A DNA stretch of 64,000 nt from Utricularia gibba (lineage: Eukaryota > Streptophyta > Magnoliopsida > Lamiales > Lentibulariaceae): assembly GCA_002189035.1 (NCBI GenBank), contig CM007992.1:1736001-1800000 (forward strand). Reading direction: 5' to 3'. A program made the position numbers and the translations under genes. The notes beneath the pieces were generated by a model, which saw only the letters and a list, made by a program, of their open reading frames with translations, was not told the origin of the DNA and did not search any database. Positions 47,701-59,333 of this stretch are shown here, piece after piece (the stretch's first letter is position 1; every line of letters begins with the position of its first letter).

Positions 47701-48934
47701 ATCCTCGAGCTTAGAGCAAGCCTCAACATCACGCTCATGATTCCTGTTCCCAAGCACAGTCAAAACTATCAGAAGCAATGCGCTTCATAAATCAAATGAA
47801 CAAATGACTTATACAATAAACAACCACCGGTCACACAATGCATTTACATCCTCGATAACGTTGCCATGTGGAAATGGGGTGGCATCTGGATCCCTTCGGT
47901 ATCAAAATCATCTCTGCTACAGATATTCTGACAGCAACAGAGTAATAGAATAAAGAATAAGGCATACACTAACGGAAAACTACCAGAAAATGGGAACAGC
48001 CTTATGGAACCATTTTGATTCAAGAAACACACTAGTATTCCATTGAAGTCTAAAATATTGACAACACAATTCTAATTCACAGTACTTTTATTACGCCTGA
48101 CCTAGGGAGGGAAAAATAAATGAAAAACTGAAACGGAGGAAATTGAAGAATGTTAGAGCAAAAAAAGTATACAAACGTAAGCAAGTACCTCTGAAAGGCG
48201 GATGTGAAAAACAGGTATATCAGAGTCCCTTGCTCTTGCTAAAAGCTTCTGATGCAGCAACACGTCTTCAACTCTTTCCATATTGATATCGGACCCATAA
48301 CTGGAAAACGAACACCATGAATTACGAATGATGTTGATGTGCTAGAATAACATTAACAGCGAGTCAAAAGGCACTTGCATACCAGAAACATCATCCCTAA
48401 AATTCAACTAGTCCAGTTCAAAAAAAAGAGTGTACGAACTTTTTATTAAGTTCAACATGAAACAAAGGAATATTCAACAAACCCATTATTTGCCTAAAAA
48501 TGATCTGAGTTCAGAGTCAAGGGTGACAAAATGTAATGAATTCATAGCAGCAATCCCAGCCACTGTGTCTCTAGGAAAAAGTATTGCAATCTTTCATCAT
48601 TTCGATAATCAACATCACGGGGATAAAACCAAACAAATATTCCCGTCCTTACGGAATGCTAAAGATACCCAACATGATCAACTGAAAGAAACAGCAAACA
48701 ATTCCCGCAAGAAAACGTAATTTCAAACCTTTGAGGCAGGCAATTGAAATGAGCCTCCAACTTCTCATGAAAATCAGGATCACTAATTGCCTCTTCGTTC
48801 CCAATCTCGATCAACCGATCATACACCTCTTTCCGGATTGCATCATTCACTCCCCCAGCACTTCCAGTGCCCGAAAAACTACTATAGCTATGCAGCGGTG
48901 ACGAACTCTCTCCAACCTCTTCCAGATACTCCAT
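44755..48934 (-). CDS. Raf-like ACT-domain Ser/Thr/Tyr protein kinase (STY8/STY17/STY46 family)
   Basis: Sixteen coding exons with GT-AG introns: 48934-48729, 48300-48189, 47927-47848, 47743-47636, 47520-47445, 47196-47089, 46910-46869, 46718-46579, 46486-46379, 46279-46206, 46113-45938, 45793-45698, 45596-45516, 45353-45303, 45022-44882, 44814-44755. The sum is 1659 nt, in frame, 552 residues. An N-terminal region ([15 protein letters not shown]) precedes an ACT domain ([36 protein letters not shown]) and a C-terminal kinase: glycine loop [15 protein letters not shown] lysine, [31 protein letters not shown]. Arabidopsis relatives are cytosolic kinases reported to phosphorylate chloroplast transit peptides; that role here is inferred. 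The Met at 48934 is preferred, though the frame stays open upstream to 49126. The last intron is only 67 nt; if retained, the tail changes and ends at 44774. Confidence 0.92.
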
Positions 48935-49450
48935 AAAACCGTACCCGCCGCCGCATACAATAAAAGAAAAAAAAACAAAAAAGAATCCGTTCCAGAGCGA
49001 GATTAGCTCTGGGGATTTCAACCGCTGAAAGAATTCAAAAGTAAAGTAAGGTGGTTGAGTATTCCGACGAGCAAAAAGGTATAACTTCTTCCGCTCATAC
49101 TGTAGCACGAAAAGGGTCACCAACACGAAAAAAGAAGCTGGGATGGATCAGATAAGTTCACAAAATGTCGGTTTTTGGAAAGTGCAGAAGAAGACTAGAA
49201 ACCACTTCCACTTGACCAGCAAACAGTTTTTTTGCCGGTGGAAGACAAGGGAAAGAAAAAAAGTAGCGTGCAGAACGGGTCTGGCTTCTGGGTATTCAAT
49301 TTAAGCGGGTTTTGGAGTGGATAAGGCCGCAGGCCCGTGCGAGAGGCAAAGCCGGAAATGTGTGAAATGACAAGTAAGACCAACGAATCTTCCAAGAATC
49401 TCGCGTCCGATACCGACTCAGCCACCCGGCGCCGCCGTGTCATTTATGAA
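48935..49450 (-). promoter_or_regulatory. 5' leader and promoter region of the kinase gene
   Basis: Sequence upstream of the start codon is more GC-rich than the surrounding intergenic DNA and holds C/T- and A-rich patches typical of plant leaders. No clear TATA box was chosen. Confidence 0.4.
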
Positions 49451-50099
49451 TTTCTCTCTTTTTTTTACTTTTACATGATTTAACAAGGAAAAGAAATTAT
49501 CATTTGTACTTCCTGCTTGGCTTTGCTTTGCTTTATACAAAAAGGCCAGGGACGGATTATCCGGTTAATTATTAATTATCTGAATTTCCGTATCGCGGGG
49601 CCCGCCCCATCAAAATTATTGCCGAGCGACTTTTGGTTGACACAAAAAGAAGTTTCTGAATAAGATATTATTAAACATTTTAGAAAATATAATATGTTGT
49701 GCAATTTAAATGTACGTGATGAGTGAGAATGCTTTTTTTATTCCCTTGTCTGCATGCGTCTCTGTTCTGTGTTTGCTTCCCCAGAGTTTTGCTTCGTTCC
49801 GCTTAATAGCAGTTTGCAGTAAGTGAATACGCTTCACCTTGTACCATGAATTCTCCTTGTCCTGATATATTGAAGAGGGGATGGGATGGGGTCTCCCACC
49901 AGCGAACAACAAGAATCCTATCTTTTCCACAAAAATACATAACACTAAATGGCTTTCTGGTATAAACCATTTCAGAATCATCTGGCGTTGATGAGATTTT
50001 GGATTCTGGTGAGCAAGTTCAGGGGGAGTTCTTTACTTAATTGCATGTTGATGCACATTTTAGCAGGAAGTGTTGAACTGGGGATTCGTTGGCGTTCTA
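49451..50099. other. Intergenic DNA
   Basis: Between the kinase promoter and the trihelix pseudogene. Some sequence near 49780-50000 may derive from the 5' part of the ancestral trihelix gene, but I cannot show this. Confidence 0.4.
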
Positions 50100-50913
50100 T
50101 AGTGGTTGTTTTGTTATGAGATTTCACCACCATCCACAGTAGCGAGGCATGGCGCATCATTAGCCATCACTGATGCTAATGGGAATGTCGTCCCTGTTTC
50201 AACTGAGAGCTACCTGCAAGTTCGTGATCCGGGGATGGGTGCTACATCAGCAGGTGGGGAACCCAAACAGGAGCTGATTGGTACGGTGCAATGGTCAGAC
50301 TCCTGATCACAGCCGTCTCCTGTCAGGAGGGGCAGGAACACAGGGAAAACGATGAAAAAGGAGGAGCACCGGGTGACAATCTCAAGAACGATGGCAGAAA
50401 GGAACCACTCTGCTTCACCTCAGTTATGTGAAGACAAATTCAATGATCTCAACAAGATGCACACGAGGATGAATGAGATACTTGGGAGGAGGGGGACTTG
50501 CAGTGAAGTTGTTGAGAACCCGTCTCTGTTAGATGCATTGGATCACGTATCGATGAAATCGAAGCAGGAAGTCGGAAGAATCCTCGGATCCAAGGATCTG
50601 TATTACTAAGAGATGCATTCATATCACGGTGGCAACTGCCAGCATCTACCTCCCAAACCCTGGGCGGCGCCGGCATTCGCTAACAACACCCTTCATGTCG
50701 GAAAATGTTGGTCAGCTTGGCGGCTGCTCGCAAAAGAGGCTTTGGATGCAGGAGCCGATGGTGAAGCTAGAGAAACCACGGCTCGCATGGATGGAGGAAA
50801 CTGTGAAGAAGGACAGGGAACTGGAACTGATGAAATCCAGAGGATGAAAGTGGAAAACGAACAGATGGCTTTTGAATTGAGACAAAGGGGAATGGGCATG
50901 GAAAACAGCAACT
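50100..50913 (+). pseudogene. Trihelix-family DNA-binding protein pseudogene
   Basis: Pieces of one plant trihelix-type protein appear in the right order but in different frames: MVRLLITAVS (50291-50320), SRTMAERNHSASPQLCEDKF with NDLNKMHTRMNEILGRR, then VVENPSLLDALDHVSMKSKQ and GRILGSKDLYY. An in-frame TAA follows at 50607-50609, after which EMHSYHGGNCQHLP continues. The C-terminal coiled-coil appears as KRLWMQEPMVKLEKPRLAWM in one frame and IQRMKVENEQMAFELRQRG in another. The parent family is inferred from the CEDKFNDLNK signature, a predicted DNA-binding trihelix group. At least three frameshifts and one stop make it nonfunctional. No intron is evident; a processed copy is possible but unproven. 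Confidence 0.75.
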
Positions 50914-51985
50914 AGTGATGATTCTTTAGAAATCTCTATCCCTATCTTCCTTCCTCTTTTATCAGCGACTGCTGCTGTCATAAACGCAAATGGACGGGCA
51001 TCCTTACTCTTCCATATTTCCCACTCTCGCGTTTCTCTTTCGACAATCAGCAATCACACACACAAACTACAAATGAAACAACGCGAAGGACCTTGGCCAA
51101 GGGACACCGTAAAGGTACAGAAATACAGAACATCATCAATGCTTTTGCTCATCATTTGAGAAATGGGCAGTCCATTCACCAAACCCGTTTGCAACAGGAT
51201 CAGGGCGATTTGGGCTTCGTATGAAAGTGCACCGTTTCTTACTCCAAAAATCGCTTTTTTCTTGTTTAACGCTGTAGTCAGTTTCACGGTTTTTCCTTCC
51301 AAAAACGAAAAGAATAATTCTTGTGACTTGTGAGTTGCAGGAGCAGGAAGGATAGATATATTATAAAGCCCAAAAACAAAATAGTGTAAGAAATTATTAC
51401 TATAATCCCTCCATATTAAAAATAAAAAATACTAATGCCGTCATCTTCTATTTCTTATGTAAACTCATTTAATTAAAATGCAATCAACCACACTCTGGAG
51501 TTGATTTAGTTTAACCCTTTAATTGTTCATAACTAAATAGACAGGACTTAATGTTTAGAAAAATGTGATATTTGAGAAAAATTATATCTAGTTGCTAGAA
51601 ACGAGAAAATGTTATTTAATAAATGATCGAGTATAAAATCTGTTAACAAGATTTATATAAAAATCCTCAAAATATGCGTAATTAAATACTTTTTACTATA
51701 TAGAATATTATCAAATATTGAAACGACCATGGTGAGGAACGAAAATACAAATAAAACTTAGAAAGAAAATGTATTATTTGAGGTAAAGTAATGTTTTATA
51801 TATTATGAAAGGAGTGAGTCCAGTCCCATTTTGGAAGGATTAAAAGGGACAAAGAAGGTGACATTAGTGGGATCACTCACAATAATAGTAGTGATTCATC
51901 ATCATTGATACCAACGCCGTCCCTAACCTACTTTTCACGCTAATCAATTCATCCATCCAAACCCTTCGCCCTTCCTTCTTCTTCT
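50914..51985. other. Intergenic DNA
   Basis: Pseudogene 3' flank, then AT-rich DNA. Minus-strand frames at 50693-51302 are shadows or chance frames with no recognised domain. Confidence 0.4.
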
Positions 51986-51988
51986 ATT

Positions 51989-52016
51989 TTATTATTATTA
52001 TTATTATTATTATTAT
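51989..52016. repeat. (ATT)n microsatellite
   Basis: About nine tandem ATT units ending directly before an ATG at 52015. Confidence 0.85.
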
Positions 52017-52019
52017 GGA

Positions 52020-52340
52020 TAGTAGCAATAGGGGTGGTGGTAGTATAAAAGGAAGGAAGAGGGGAAACCACATGGTTGATGCTTACAGTCACGTGCCCCC
52101 AGCGCTCCGCAATCAATTCTTTCTGCATGTTTGCTGTGCTGATAATTTAGTGTGGGCCCGCCGACAATTCCCTTCCCTTACGATTCAACCCCCTCCCCCG
52201 GCCCGCTGGAATCACCAAGCACTACTGGAGGCACGTATTGCAAGCATGTGTTTGTGTGCGTGCGCGTGTATGTATGTATGGTGCACCAGTCTAGCCTCCG
52301 CTCCGCTGCGCTCCTTGATGACGGGCACGTGACATGTCGC
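52020..52340 (+). promoter_or_regulatory. Promoter-like GC-richer island with two G-boxes, no gene identified
   Basis: TATAAAAGG at 52044-52052, CACGTG at 52090-52095 and again at 52326-52331, and raised GC content. The overlapping small ORFs show no known domain. It could be a promoter fragment, a short unrecognised gene or a relic. Confidence 0.3.
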
Positions 52341-54760
52341 TCCTCTTCCTTTGCTTACCTTCATTCAAAGTCATTTGTTTTATATGGTATTATATGGAAA
52401 TTACAAAGGAACGTTATATTTATTTTGAAGAAGAAAGACAATGTTATTTATGTATTCAATATATTTCTTGTTCGCTTCTGTTAACCACCACCCGTTTGGC
52501 TATTTTACATCCATACCCTTGGTAACACAACCATCTAACACAACATCTTTCCCACTTAATAGAAAATACCTTCCAAAAAAAAAACCTTTTTGTAACTATT
52601 GTTATAAAAATAGAAACATACAAATATTTTGATTGAAAAAATCAATTTAGAATTTATTTTAATATAATCGAAAATACAGATGGAATAAAAATTAACCTTT
52701 TTTAAAACGATTATTATAGAATTAATTAAAATTTAGAATATAAAAAAATGAAAATAGCTTTTATATGTAAATAAAAAATTTATTATCACCAATATGTTAT
52801 TAATATTTAAATTAAAAAATATATTTATAAAAATATTTATATTATAAAATATCGTAATCTATAAATTATATTTTATATTATTATTATACTTGGAAAAAAA
52901 TTATACTAAAACTATTATTTGAACAAATGAAAAACATTATCTAGTATTAATATCAAATCCTGATAATTATTTATAAAAAAATAGTTTAATAGTAAATTAA
53001 AATCTTGAAAAGAATTTTCAAATTTTGGAATATTTAAAGTGGTAGAATCTATTTGAGAAAAAAATATTAAATAATTGAATCTATTGATTTTGGAAATGTT
53101 GGGTGCATTTCTTTGTTACCCCAACCGCGCCTCATGGAGGAATGTGTCCCTCTGGCCCCGCCCCAGTTCATCAAGAGGCGTGTGGCGGGGTCTGGGGAGA
53201 TGATGATTGAGTTAAAATCAAAGTAAAGGCAGTAAGTAATAATAAGTAATAACCTCACACTCCAATCCAATGAATAGCATACCATACCATAGCTGCAATA
53301 AATAAATATTTTAAAAAGTACCGCCTGCCCACACCTAACAATTAATGAACTCCATTAGATTCCCATTTCACTCCACCTCCCAACCTCGTCTAATCCAGAT
53401 TCTTTCCTCCTATACCAACAAAAAAGTAATTCAGATTATTACTTTTCAAAAAATATTATAAAAATAGTTTTTTTTATTAAATGCGAGTGAATTAATTTTT
53501 AAAGAATTATAGAAATTTAATTCTAACACCTTAAATAATTGGAATTCTCTCAATTTGCGGATCCACAAGTGTAATAAATGAATAACTTTAAGTAAATACA
53601 CACACATATACATATGGTATTTGTAAGACATTGAATTGGGGTAGGTCACAATTCACTTCATTCCATAAATGAGTTTGCCTAATTATTTGGCCTACATCTA
53701 CCTAAGTAGTTGTAAATCTGGATCCCACTCTTTAAATAAACAAAAATAAAATAAAATAATTTATTGAATCATCATCATTATATAATAATTTAAATAAATA
53801 CTCCGGGACTCTCACTCTCACCATCAACTGTTCAATCCAACATTACAGTTTTGTGTACGCACCGTTATTTAATTTTAAATAATGGGTTTAATCCATCTAA
53901 TTATTGTTAAAATGTTACAACAAACTTGGTACCTTGTTTAAAATAAAAACGTTGTTTGTGAATTTAAAATTGAAATATATTTGATCATTAAATATTACTA
54001 TTTTTAATTATTTGAGAGGTATAAAACAAAGTATTCATCTTCTCTTCTTTTTAAAATTTAAAAGTGTCTAATATCAAATTAAAATGTAAATATTTATTTA
54101 AAATAAAATTTTTTATAAGCCACTCAATTTAAATAAAGCTTTCCCTAAAATGTTAATCTCGCATTTTTGCCTATCAAATAATGTCGTAGAATTATAAGAT
54201 AAATCTATGTTTCTAGATAATTATTCTTGAAACAATGATTCTACCAAATAAAAAAAACTTTTATGCAAAAAGAAAATAAAGTCCAATAGAGCTACAGCGT
54301 ATCTGATTTTGTTGGAATATATTTGTGTTCCAATATTTTTCAATTCTCCATTTAAAATTTCTCATTGCTTCATATGATGATCCATGAATAACTTCTTAAT
54401 TTGGTAATATTTTCGTACTTGTCATGTATACGGAAACTTAAGTAATATAGTATTCTGCGCACACGCCATTTTGTTTTTTAATAAATGAGAAAAAATGGCG
54501 ATAACTAATTCAATACGTATTTATAAAATTATCAAACAGCTCGGAATGGAAAATCGGATTATTTCAAAGCATCGGGCCCATAATATTGAATAATTTATTA
54601 TATATATGTTAAAAATAATATCTTCTTTTGGTTTCATATGCTCATGATAAAACGAAATTACACGACGAAAAAAGGAAACGGATAATTGAGGTCAATTTTT
54701 GAAAATTAGAAGAAATGGCTCAATTTTTAATTGGCAAATATTGGCTCTTTTTTTTTTTAA
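52341..54760. other. AT-rich intergenic DNA
   Basis: Long A/T-rich stretches with no recognised gene. A small GC-richer patch lies near 53095-53200. The distal promoter of the trihelix gene probably lies at the right end. Confidence 0.45.
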
Positions 54761-54769
54761 TTATCTTTT

Positions 54770-54994
54770 GCGATAAATAGGCACCCATATGCATACCACA
54801 CAATCAAATAACAGAAATTTCACCAAGGCCTCTTCGTCTTCCCCTTGTCTGCTATTTCCGTTGACAAGCCAGAACTCGGTCGCGCATCATCATTCTGATT
54901 GATACATTGCAGCTCCTAGTCTTACCGGCTATCCGTACACCAAGGTGTGTGTGTGTGTGTTATATCATCCGTGGTTGTTGGTGGTTCAGAGCAG
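54770..54994 (+). promoter_or_regulatory. Proximal promoter and leader of the trihelix gene
   Basis: A TATA-like gataaatagg at about 54773 lies some 220 bp upstream of the start codon. The leader includes a (TG)n run of about 18 nt ending near 54961. Confidence 0.4.
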
Positions 54995-56601
54995 ATGGCC
55001 GGCGTCGCGGAGGCGCAGGGAGGTGGAGTAACCAGTGGTGGAAGCAGCGAGGCCGGCGTGCCGAGTTCGATTCCTGCGGACGGCTGTGGCAGCCGTTGGC
55101 CGAGGCAAGAAACCTTAGCTTTGATCAAAATTCGTTCAGAAATGGATCCCGTTTTCAGAGACGCCAGCCTCAAAGCTCCCCTCTGGGAACAAGTTTCCAG
55201 GTCAGCAGTTCCGCAATTTCATGATGAATTCTTAGCTTTTACCTTTTGTCCCCTTTTCGATGTTTTCTTCACCTCTGCTGTGGGCTGTTAAATTTGATGT
55301 GTTATCCTTTTCAAAACGTTAAAGAGAAGCGGAGACTGAATATGACAACATACAGGAGAATGGGGGAGCTTGGGTTTCAACGCAGTGCTAAGAAGTGCCG
55401 GGAGAAATTCGAGAACGTTTACAAGTACCACAAGAGAACAAAGGATGGGCGAGCATCGAAGTCCGAAGGGAAGAAGACCTACAGATTCTTCGACCAATTA
55501 GAGGCTCTTGAGAACAACCCCATTCTCAATGTCCCTCTATCGGCCGCCGTTTTGCCCTCCAGCCCAACTCCTGTGACTGTTCTGCCGCCACCGCCGCCGC
55601 ATCCTCCATTTCAACCGGCGAGTTATCAGCAGCCTTCTCATCTCCAGAGCTTGATGCTGTCGGATTCCACCACCATGTCGTGGTCAAGCTCATCATCGTC
55701 GTCGTCGTCGGAGGAGGAGGATACGCGGCGGCAAGAGCGAGGGAGCAGTAGGAGCAGAAAGAGGCGGAAGAAATGGAAGGCCTACTTGGAGATGGTGATG
55801 AGACAAGTGATCGAGAAGCAGGAGCAGCGGCAGCAGAGGTTGCTGGAGACTTTGGAGCAACGAGAAATGGATCGAATCGCGAAGGAGGAGGCTTGGAGGC
55901 TTCAAGAAACGGCAAGAATCAATCGTGAGCATGACCTTCTCGTCCGCGAAAGATCGATGGCAGCCGCCAAAGACGCCGCAATGATCGCTTTCTTGCAAAA
56001 AATTTCAGATAACAACACTACCTTCCAGCCTTCTAATCAACCGCCTGTGCATCCGGAGCAGCCCGCAGAAACAAGCGTATCTAGAAAAGAAGAAGAGAAT
56101 GGAGGCGGTGGCGTTGGAGGAGGGGATAACAGTTCTGCATCCTCATCGCGATGGCCGAAAGCGGAGGTCGAAGCGCTGATAAACCTGCGAACAAGCTTGG
56201 ATCTGAAGTACCAAGGCGGGGGACCAAAGGGCCCGTTTTGGGAGGAGGTATCCGCGGGGATGGCGAAGATGGGATACAAGAGAAGCTCCAAGAGGTGCAA
56301 GGAGAAATGGGAAAACATCAACAAGTATTACAAGAAAGTGAAGGAGACAAACAAGAGACGCCCCGAGGACTCCAAGACATGCCCTTATTTTCACAAGCTG
56401 GAGGCCTTGTACCAACACAAGACTGCTGCAAGAAGCAACAAATCAATGGCACCATTGCCCCAGCAACAGCAATGGCCTCAACCTCTCCCCTACAACAGCA
56501 ACGGATGTATAACCATAATGGGAATAGTAATCCAGAGGTATTCGGATTGCACGAGGATGAGGAGGAAGAGGAGGATGAGGATGAAGACGGGTATGAGATG
56601 A
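54995..56601 (+). CDS. GT-2-type trihelix transcription factor with C-terminal frameshift
   Basis: Exons 54995-55200 and 55356-56601; the intron falls inside the first DNA-binding domain and keeps frame (483 residues to the TGA at 56599). N-terminal trihelix: RWPRQETLALIKIRSEMDPV then PLWEQVSR / RMGELGFQRSAKKCREKF. The central helix is WKAYLEMVMRQVIEKQEQR. The C-terminal trihelix is RWPKAEVEALINLRTSLDLK, FWEEVSAGMAKMGYKRSSKR. Two trihelix domains around a helical core define the GT-2/GTL1/DF1 group, nuclear factors that bind GT-rich promoter elements. The expected acidic tail (LHEDEEEEEDEDEDGYE) is present but in another frame, ending at 56648. A one-base deletion between about 56456 and 56520 replaces it with an Arg/Met-rich tail. 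This may be a real truncation or an assembly error. Confidence 0.9.
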
Positions 56602-56860
56602 TTGGAAACCAGCAATTTGCATCTCCATCTCCAACTACAGCTCACTGAAGAACCGATGCTGATGAAACTGCCAACGCCGCCGGAGAAAACCCTCGTCGGG
56701 GGCGAGGTTGGCAGCAACTTGTCAGACAGCAGCGGGGTCCTCGAATGGATGGACGCCATCGCGGTAAAAAAAAAAAAAAAAAAAAAAAGAAACTCAACAC
56801 ACAGCAAAAAAGAAAGTAAAGAAAAGTTAGGTATTCTTGCGTTCCAAGGTCAATAAATTG
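56602..56860 (+). other. 3' region of the trihelix gene with a 23-bp A run
   Basis: Contains the displaced end of the reading frame (to 56648), a pure A run at 56766-56788 and 'caataaattg' near 56850, a possible polyadenylation signal. Confidence 0.5.
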
Positions 56861-59140
56861 AACTTGGTGAAATTCTATTTCTCCATGAAAACAATTATGT
56901 GAATTGTGTACTCGCCGTGCATCATATATTCGCCTTTCCTCAATAGATTCTTGTCACAGTGTTGCAAAGCACATCGATCATCAAACATTTAGATAGTTTG
57001 TTGATCGTAGTTTCACCAAATCTATTAATTATGCAACATTTAATATTTTCTTAGTTGGTAGAGTTATAATAAGGTGGTTAGGGGGATCAACTGATTAATT
57101 AATTGACTGGTCTAAAAAAATTTATGCAAAATCCGGCTAAGCATTTACTTGATAACCCTTTAGCCACCCCATTCCCACCCCCAGCACCCAATTGTCAAAA
57201 CCCTAAATTCCAATCATGTAGATTGTAATCCGCTTCCAAATTTTAGGACCAGGAAACTGATTTCATTGGAGGAAAAGTTTGCCCTAAGACACATTTTTCA
57301 TGAATCACGAAGGTTATTTCTGATAAATATCATAAATTGGATAAAAATTGATCTCTAACATCACCAATTAGATATATTTTATTATGAATTGCATGAGTTA
57401 TACGGAAAACAAACTCATCTTCTAAATGGGTCTTGTTATTATCTTTGTTTTTCCAAATGACAATGTTATGTTATAGGTAGTTGATAATTTTTTTATATAA
57501 ATTTAATTATTACCAAAATACATGATAAGTGATTTTTTCTTGGATGATAATGGGTATCGAATATACCCAAGTTTTTTATTTATATGTGAATTAATCCTGA
57601 CAAATTTAAAATATTCTACACCATTAATTAAGGCCACGTCAGCCCTAAAACTGGGCAAGGTGGAGATCATTATTGGTGTGTGATGTTCTCATGTTGCGCG
57701 TCACATCGACCGTCGGTCTCTTTATCACGAAATTTACATAGAGGGAATCGGAGCAGCGTTTCATCGTCATCGAAAAAGGTATTATGAGCCTAGAAATTAA
57801 ATGTGGAAATTATTTTATGAAATAAGAATTACATAATTTTATTTAGGACATGGATGGATCCATGTCCATAACTGGCGCACGTGGCGATGTGAATTGTCTC
57901 GTTGCCATCACCATCATGTAGCCCCCAACCGCCACAACCGAAAGAACTAAATTAGAATTGACCTGACGCCCCCATCCAAATTATTGCCATAATTATTTTT
58001 TCCCAATTGGAATTTAAATTATGATTATTTTTCCCGATTGAATTTGAATAGATCTGTAGGTCCGGAGAAGAGGGAGAATAATTCCCGAAGGTGCGAAAAG
58101 GAAATGACGGGGAGATGAATGAAAATTACGGCGGTTAAAATACTCCTGGGTTTCGGATGATGACTTGCCAGCCAAGGGAGAGACAGGGCACTGGACCTTA
58201 AAACGACACCAAAAGTACACAATTGGATAGAGTTGTCTTGTTTTTTTACTTTTTTACCCCCCTTTTCAATAGCCCTAGAATCTTCGAGGCTAATGCTGGC
58301 CTTTTCAATAGCCCTTTTCATGGGCCGGGCTGCTGAGCCCGTGAAAGGATTCAAGAAGCGATGCAGCAAAGGAAGACGAACTCCGCCACATGGATCATGT
58401 TTCCAAACCAACAATATAAAAATATCCTTCTTGGCCCATAATTTGATATGGCATAGTTGTACGGATGTGATATAACTGCAAATAAAAAAATGGGATGAAA
58501 ATTGAATTTTGGAATATAATAAAAATTTAATTTCTCTTCTACATTTTTAGTTAAGTACTTCTCGTTTAAATGGTTTCTAGTAAAGCATATAAAAATAAAA
58601 TCTATATCAATTAAATCGAACCATACTTATCACATTTTACGTCGACATATTGAAAAATGGCGTAGCCTGCCAATAGTCCATTGCCACATGCCCTCCTTGT
58701 GAACCACATGGTTAACGGCTGTAAAAAGTCAACGGGGAGCTTCCCACCGTTTTCAACTCCACCCACAGCTTATTCATTCGTGTAATAATTAAATGCTTTC
58801 TTTATTTTATTTTATTTTTTTGTGAACACCCGCTCAACAAAATGATAGCGTAGAATGAGGCTGAAATTATTTCCGTACCATCTATTTGAATTATTTATAA
58901 AATGAGAATATTCTATAAATTTTAAAATTATTATATAATTATAGGTATATATTATGTAAAAAAGATCAAATTTACTCCAGAGGAACAAAAGAAGAGATGA
59001 GCGAGACTGGAATTTTTCTTCTCAGCTAACACAAAAGGGACAAGTCAATGGATGGAAGGAGCACCCGCCGGGACCATGCAGAACACGAAGATGGGAGGAT
59101 AATTCCAAAGTCAGCTCTTATGCTGATAAGTGTTAAGCCG
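56861..59140. other. Intergenic DNA
   Basis: No gene was recognised. At 58261 and 58301 the phrase 'ccttttcaatagccct' is repeated, next to a GC-rich patch ('tgggccgggctgctgagccc'); minus frames there have no known domain. Confidence 0.45.
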
Positions 59141-59159
59141 AATTATTACAGGTAAATAT

Positions 59160-59333
59160 CCATCGGTTTATATAATAAAATTGCAGCAGCGCAGCAGAAG
59201 GAGAAGAAAAAGTCGAAAACGAAAACTATGGGTGCGTTCCTCCACGCAGAGAAGAACTTCACTCGGTTTCAAATGGGAATTCACTGCGGGCGCTGATTGC
59301 TCTTTTAATCTAGAATCAGTCTCACTTGTGTCC
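59160..59333 (+). promoter_or_regulatory. Core promoter and leader of the GLTP gene
   Basis: A TATA-like tttatataataa at 59167-59178 lies about 155 bp before the start codon, a plausible spacing for a plant promoter plus a short leader. Confidence 0.45.

Noticed and set aside
55288-56807. Several open frames of 60-165 codons on both strands over the trihelix gene
   Set aside because: They overlap the conserved trihelix exons and contain low-complexity Ser/Pro/Leu stretches. Only the frame with two trihelix domains has homology. The one exception, the acidic tail frame, is discussed as a frameshift.
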